DNA of 16,510 bases from an uncultured Flavobacteriales bacterium. GTDB lineage: Bacteria > Bacteroidota > Bacteroidia > Flavobacteriales_D > Sanyastnellaceae. Both the position numbers and the translations under genes were made by a program. Each line of letters begins with the position of its first letter. Within the stretch, counting starts at the first letter, position 1. The notes under the pieces were generated by a model. The model had not been told where the DNA came from. It searched no databases and saw only the letters and a list, made by a program, of their open reading frames with translations. Of the stretch, positions 14,846 to 16,510 are shown in pieces. The DNA lies in assembly GCA_937967465.1 (NCBI GenBank), contig CALBSW010000165.1, positions 1 to 16,510 of the forward strand, read 5' to 3'.

Positions 14846-15907
14846 ATGCTGGGGACGACACAGGAGGCCGAGGATTGGCTGTTGGATTGGCTGACGGCGG
14901 CACAATTGCCGCGGTTCAATCGAAAGGGCACACTGCGGGTGGTGCGGGAAGTGGGATTGGCGGCATGGCTGTCGGGTGTCGAGCGCGGCATGTTGTCTGC
15001 CGCCCGGGACAGGGCTTGCAGGCAATTGGACCGAATGAAGGAGAAGGGCATCCATGTCCTCGTTCGGGGTCACGCGGGCTATCCTTTTGCCCTCGATCAG
15101 GTTCCGGACGCCCCGTGGATTTTGTTTGTGCGGGGGCCGGTGGAGGTGCTGAGCGGCCCGAGGATGGTGTCGGTGGTGGGCACCCGCAAAGCGTCCTCTT
15201 TGGGCATGGCGGCCGTGGACGGTTTGCTGGGTGGCATGTCGAACCTCGGCTGGACCTTGGTTAGTGGCATGGCGGAAGGGATTGATGCGGCAGCACATCG
15301 GGCGGCACTGCAACGCGGTGTGCCCACTGTGGCTTGCTTGGCCCACGGCCTGCATGCGGTCCATCCGAAGTCCAACGCCGTGCTCGCCGAGCGCATTCTG
15401 GATGCCGGCGGATGCTGGGTGTCGGAGTACCGTTGGGGCACTCCGCCGTCCAAGTACACGTTTCCCGCGCGCAACCGGATCATCGCCGGGCTGTCGGAAT
15501 CGGTGGTGGTGGTCGAGTCCAACGATCCCGGGGGCAGCCTCATCACGGCCCGGCTCGGGCAGGACTACGACCGCCGGGTGTTCGCCTTGGCTCCGTCGTG
15601 GTGCTCACAAGGGATGAAAGGCAATGCCCGACTGGTTCAGGAACAGGTGGCGGAGCTCTTGCACCAGCCCGAGGATTTGCCGCGGGCGATGGGTTGGATG
15701 GACAGGGTGAATGACCAAGGGGCCCATGCTCCCATGGAGGTGCCCGTGTTGGCGGCTTTGGACCCTTACATCGCGCGGCCGTTTGACGAAGTGGTGGCGG
15801 CCATGGATTGGGACCGCAACACGACGCGCTGCGCGTTGTTGGAGGCGGAGTTGGAAGGGTGGGTGCGGGCGTGGTCTGGCGACCGATTCACCCGAACGGT
15901 CCGTTGA
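14846..15907 (+). CDS. dprA: DNA-processing protein DprA (Smf)
   Basis: DprA binds incoming single-stranded DNA during natural transformation and loads RecA. The 353-residue product has an N-terminal helical region (1-75), a Rossmann-like core with VSVVGTRKAS, TLVSGMAEGIDAAAH, YTFPARNRIIAGLSESVVVVE and GGSLITARLGQDYDRRVFAL, and a divergent winged-helix end (about 295-353; PVLAALDPYIARPFDEV...ALLEAELEGWV). The usual GxGLDxxYPxxN loop reads AHGLHAVHPKSN, so Asp and Tyr are both His. I chose ATG 14846; an in-frame GTG at 14813 would add 11 residues. It diverges from the TonB receptor gene across 77 bp. Its TGA is directly next to the stop of the convergent Hpt gene, with no intergenic base. Confidence 0.93.
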   Translation: MLGTTQEAEDWLLDWLTAAQLPRFNRKGTLRVVREVGLAAWLSGVERGMLSAARDRACRQLDRMKEKGIHVLVRGHAGYPFALDQVPDAPWILFVRGPVEVLSGPRMVSVVGTRKASSLGMAAVDGLLGGMSNLGWTLVSGMAEGIDAAAHRAALQRGVPTVACLAHGLHAVHPKSNAVLAERILDAGGCWVSEYRWGTPPSKYTFPARNRIIAGLSESVVVVESNDPGGSLITARLGQDYDRRVFALAPSWCSQGMKGNARLVQEQVAELLHQPEDLPRAMGWMDRVNDQGAHAPMEVPVLAALDPYIARPFDEVVAAMDWDRNTTRCALLEAELEGWVRAWSGDRFTRTVR

Positions 15908-16252
15908 TCAGAGGCCGTTCATGATCTCCTCGATGTCGACCATGCAACCGATGCACTGTTCCGTGAGGGCGTTCACTTTCTCCTGTATGGACTGGATGTC
16001 CTGGAGCTCCTTGGCCATGGCTTCCACTTGTTTGAAGTCCTCGTAGGCGGAGTTGAATCCAATGGCGCCGCATGCGCTTTTGAGCTTGTGGGAGAAAAAA
16101 GCGACCTGCTCATGGTCTCCCGCCTCCGAGGCTTCTGCCAGCGACTTCATGTCGACTGGCGCGTTGCGGATGAAAATCTGCAGCACTTGACGCAGGAAGG
16201 CAGGATCATCGCCGACGATGCGCTTCAGGTGGTCGAGGTCGAGGAGGGCCAT
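15908..16252 (-). CDS. Hpt (histidine phosphotransfer) domain protein
   Basis: The 114-residue protein is a stand-alone Hpt four-helix domain. The phosphorylatable residue is His55 in FFSHKLKSACGAIG, the HxLKSxxxxxG pattern of Hpt proteins. LDLDHLKRIVGDDPAFLRQVLQIF forms the typical preceding helices. It should relay a phosphoryl group between a hybrid sensor kinase and a response regulator; neither partner is in the window. An EQCIGCM segment near residue 97 carries a CxxC pair that is not an Hpt hallmark. The gene starts 22 bp after the rseP stop on the same strand, so the two are probably co-transcribed. No clear Shine-Dalgarno sequence precedes the ATG. Confidence 0.88.
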   Translation of the reverse strand: MALLDLDHLKRIVGDDPAFLRQVLQIFIRNAPVDMKSLAEASEAGDHEQVAFFSHKLKSACGAIGFNSAYEDFKQVEAMAKELQDIQSIQEKVNALTEQCIGCMVDIEEIMNGL

Positions 16253-16274
16253 GGTGAGGGTGGTGTGCCGGGAA

Positions 16275-16510
16275 TCAGATTCGACCAGTGAACCATTTCC
16301 ACAGGTCGTTGCCGTTGGCCAGCAACATCAAAGAACCGACGAAAAGCAAGCCAATCAGTTGCCCGTACTCCATGACTTTGTCACTGGGTTTGCGGCCGCT
16401 GATCATTTCGTAGAGCAAGAACATGACGTGTCCCCCGTCCAAGGCTGGAATCGGAAGGAGGTTCATGAAGGCCAGGATGATGGACAGCAGGGCGGTGATG
16501 TTCCAGAAGC
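16275..16510 (-). CDS. rseP: RseP-type site-2 metalloprotease, C-terminal part
   Basis: Only the last 77 codons and the stop lie in the window; the 5' part with the HExxH motif is off the right edge. The visible piece contains LAFMNLLPIPALDGGHVMF, the NxxPxPxLDGG motif that supplies the third zinc ligand (Asp) in M50 intramembrane proteases. A second hydrophobic helix, LIGLLFVGSLMLLA, and a short polar tail follow. RseP-type enzymes cut membrane anti-sigma factors and leftover signal peptides in the inner membrane. The motif is specific to the family, though other M50 proteins share it. The Hpt gene follows 22 bp downstream. Confidence 0.85.
   Translation of the reverse strand, partial: FWNITALLSIILAFMNLLPIPALDGGHVMFLLYEMISGRKPSDKVMEYGQLIGLLFVGSLMLLANGNDLWKWFTGRI

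Noticed and set aside
13605..14894. 429-codon plus-strand frame opposite the TonB receptor
   Set aside because: It overlaps the receptor plug and barrel in antisense and has low-complexity Gly/Ala/Val composition and no known motif.
1..16510. Possible mobile element, CRISPR, toxin-antitoxin or phage-defence genes
   Set aside because: Both strands were read through. All space is filled by envelope and housekeeping genes, with no transposase, integrase, direct-repeat array or defence domain. The tRNA-Cys gene has no visible attachment-site duplication or integrase nearby.

Overview
The window looks like ordinary chromosome from a GC-rich member of the Bacteroidota, probably a marine or aquatic Flavobacteriales relative. 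The evidence is a PurS of the Bacteroidota type, a protein combining an HU-CCDC81-like region with a SPOR domain, a CarboxypepD_reg-like TonB receptor, a DUF5723-like barrel protein, lipoproteins, a GCTD...DDGTC-type repeat protein ending in a half-dockerin, and a TAnnTTTG promoter element in front of a tRNA gene. Species cannot be read from the sequence. I see no transposase, integrase, phage gene, CRISPR array or rRNA, and no stretch over 300 bases lacks a gene.

Layout. Bases 2-46 hold the last codons of an upstream gene. A large secreted GH81 endo-beta-1,3-glucanase (119-3067) follows and ends at a strong bidirectional hairpin shared with a convergent tRNA-Cys(GCA) gene (3125-3195, minus). 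The plus strand then carries pssA (phosphatidylserine synthase) overlapping purS, a lipoprotein-type oligopeptidase B, and a tightly coupled pair: an unknown acidic lipoprotein and a DUF5723-like outer-membrane barrel. Convergent to these, the minus strand from 14768 down to 9862 reads TonB-dependent receptor, kdsB, HU-CCDC81/SPOR protein and HAD phosphatase, with GTGA overlap or short spacing, probably one operon. dprA (14846-15907, plus) diverges from the TonB receptor and abuts an Hpt protein. That protein lies downstream of the C-terminal part of rseP, which runs off the right edge (minus).

How the genes fit together. Most products belong to the cell envelope: phospholipid head groups (PssA), LPS Kdo activation (KdsB), outer-membrane uptake (TonB receptor), a barrel-lipoprotein pair, peptidoglycan binding (SPOR), envelope stress proteolysis (RseP) and secreted or surface hydrolases (GH81, oligopeptidase B). 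PurS (purine synthesis), DprA (transformation/recombination) and the tRNA are housekeeping genes.

I found no clear previously undescribed system. The points most worth a second look are a recurrent TAnnTTyG-like octamer exactly 5 nt before four start codons (possible leaderless transcription), the lipoprotein/DUF5723 pair with its internal repeat, the half-dockerin tail on the GH81 enzyme, and the cUUCGg hairpin in the tRNA-Cys leader.
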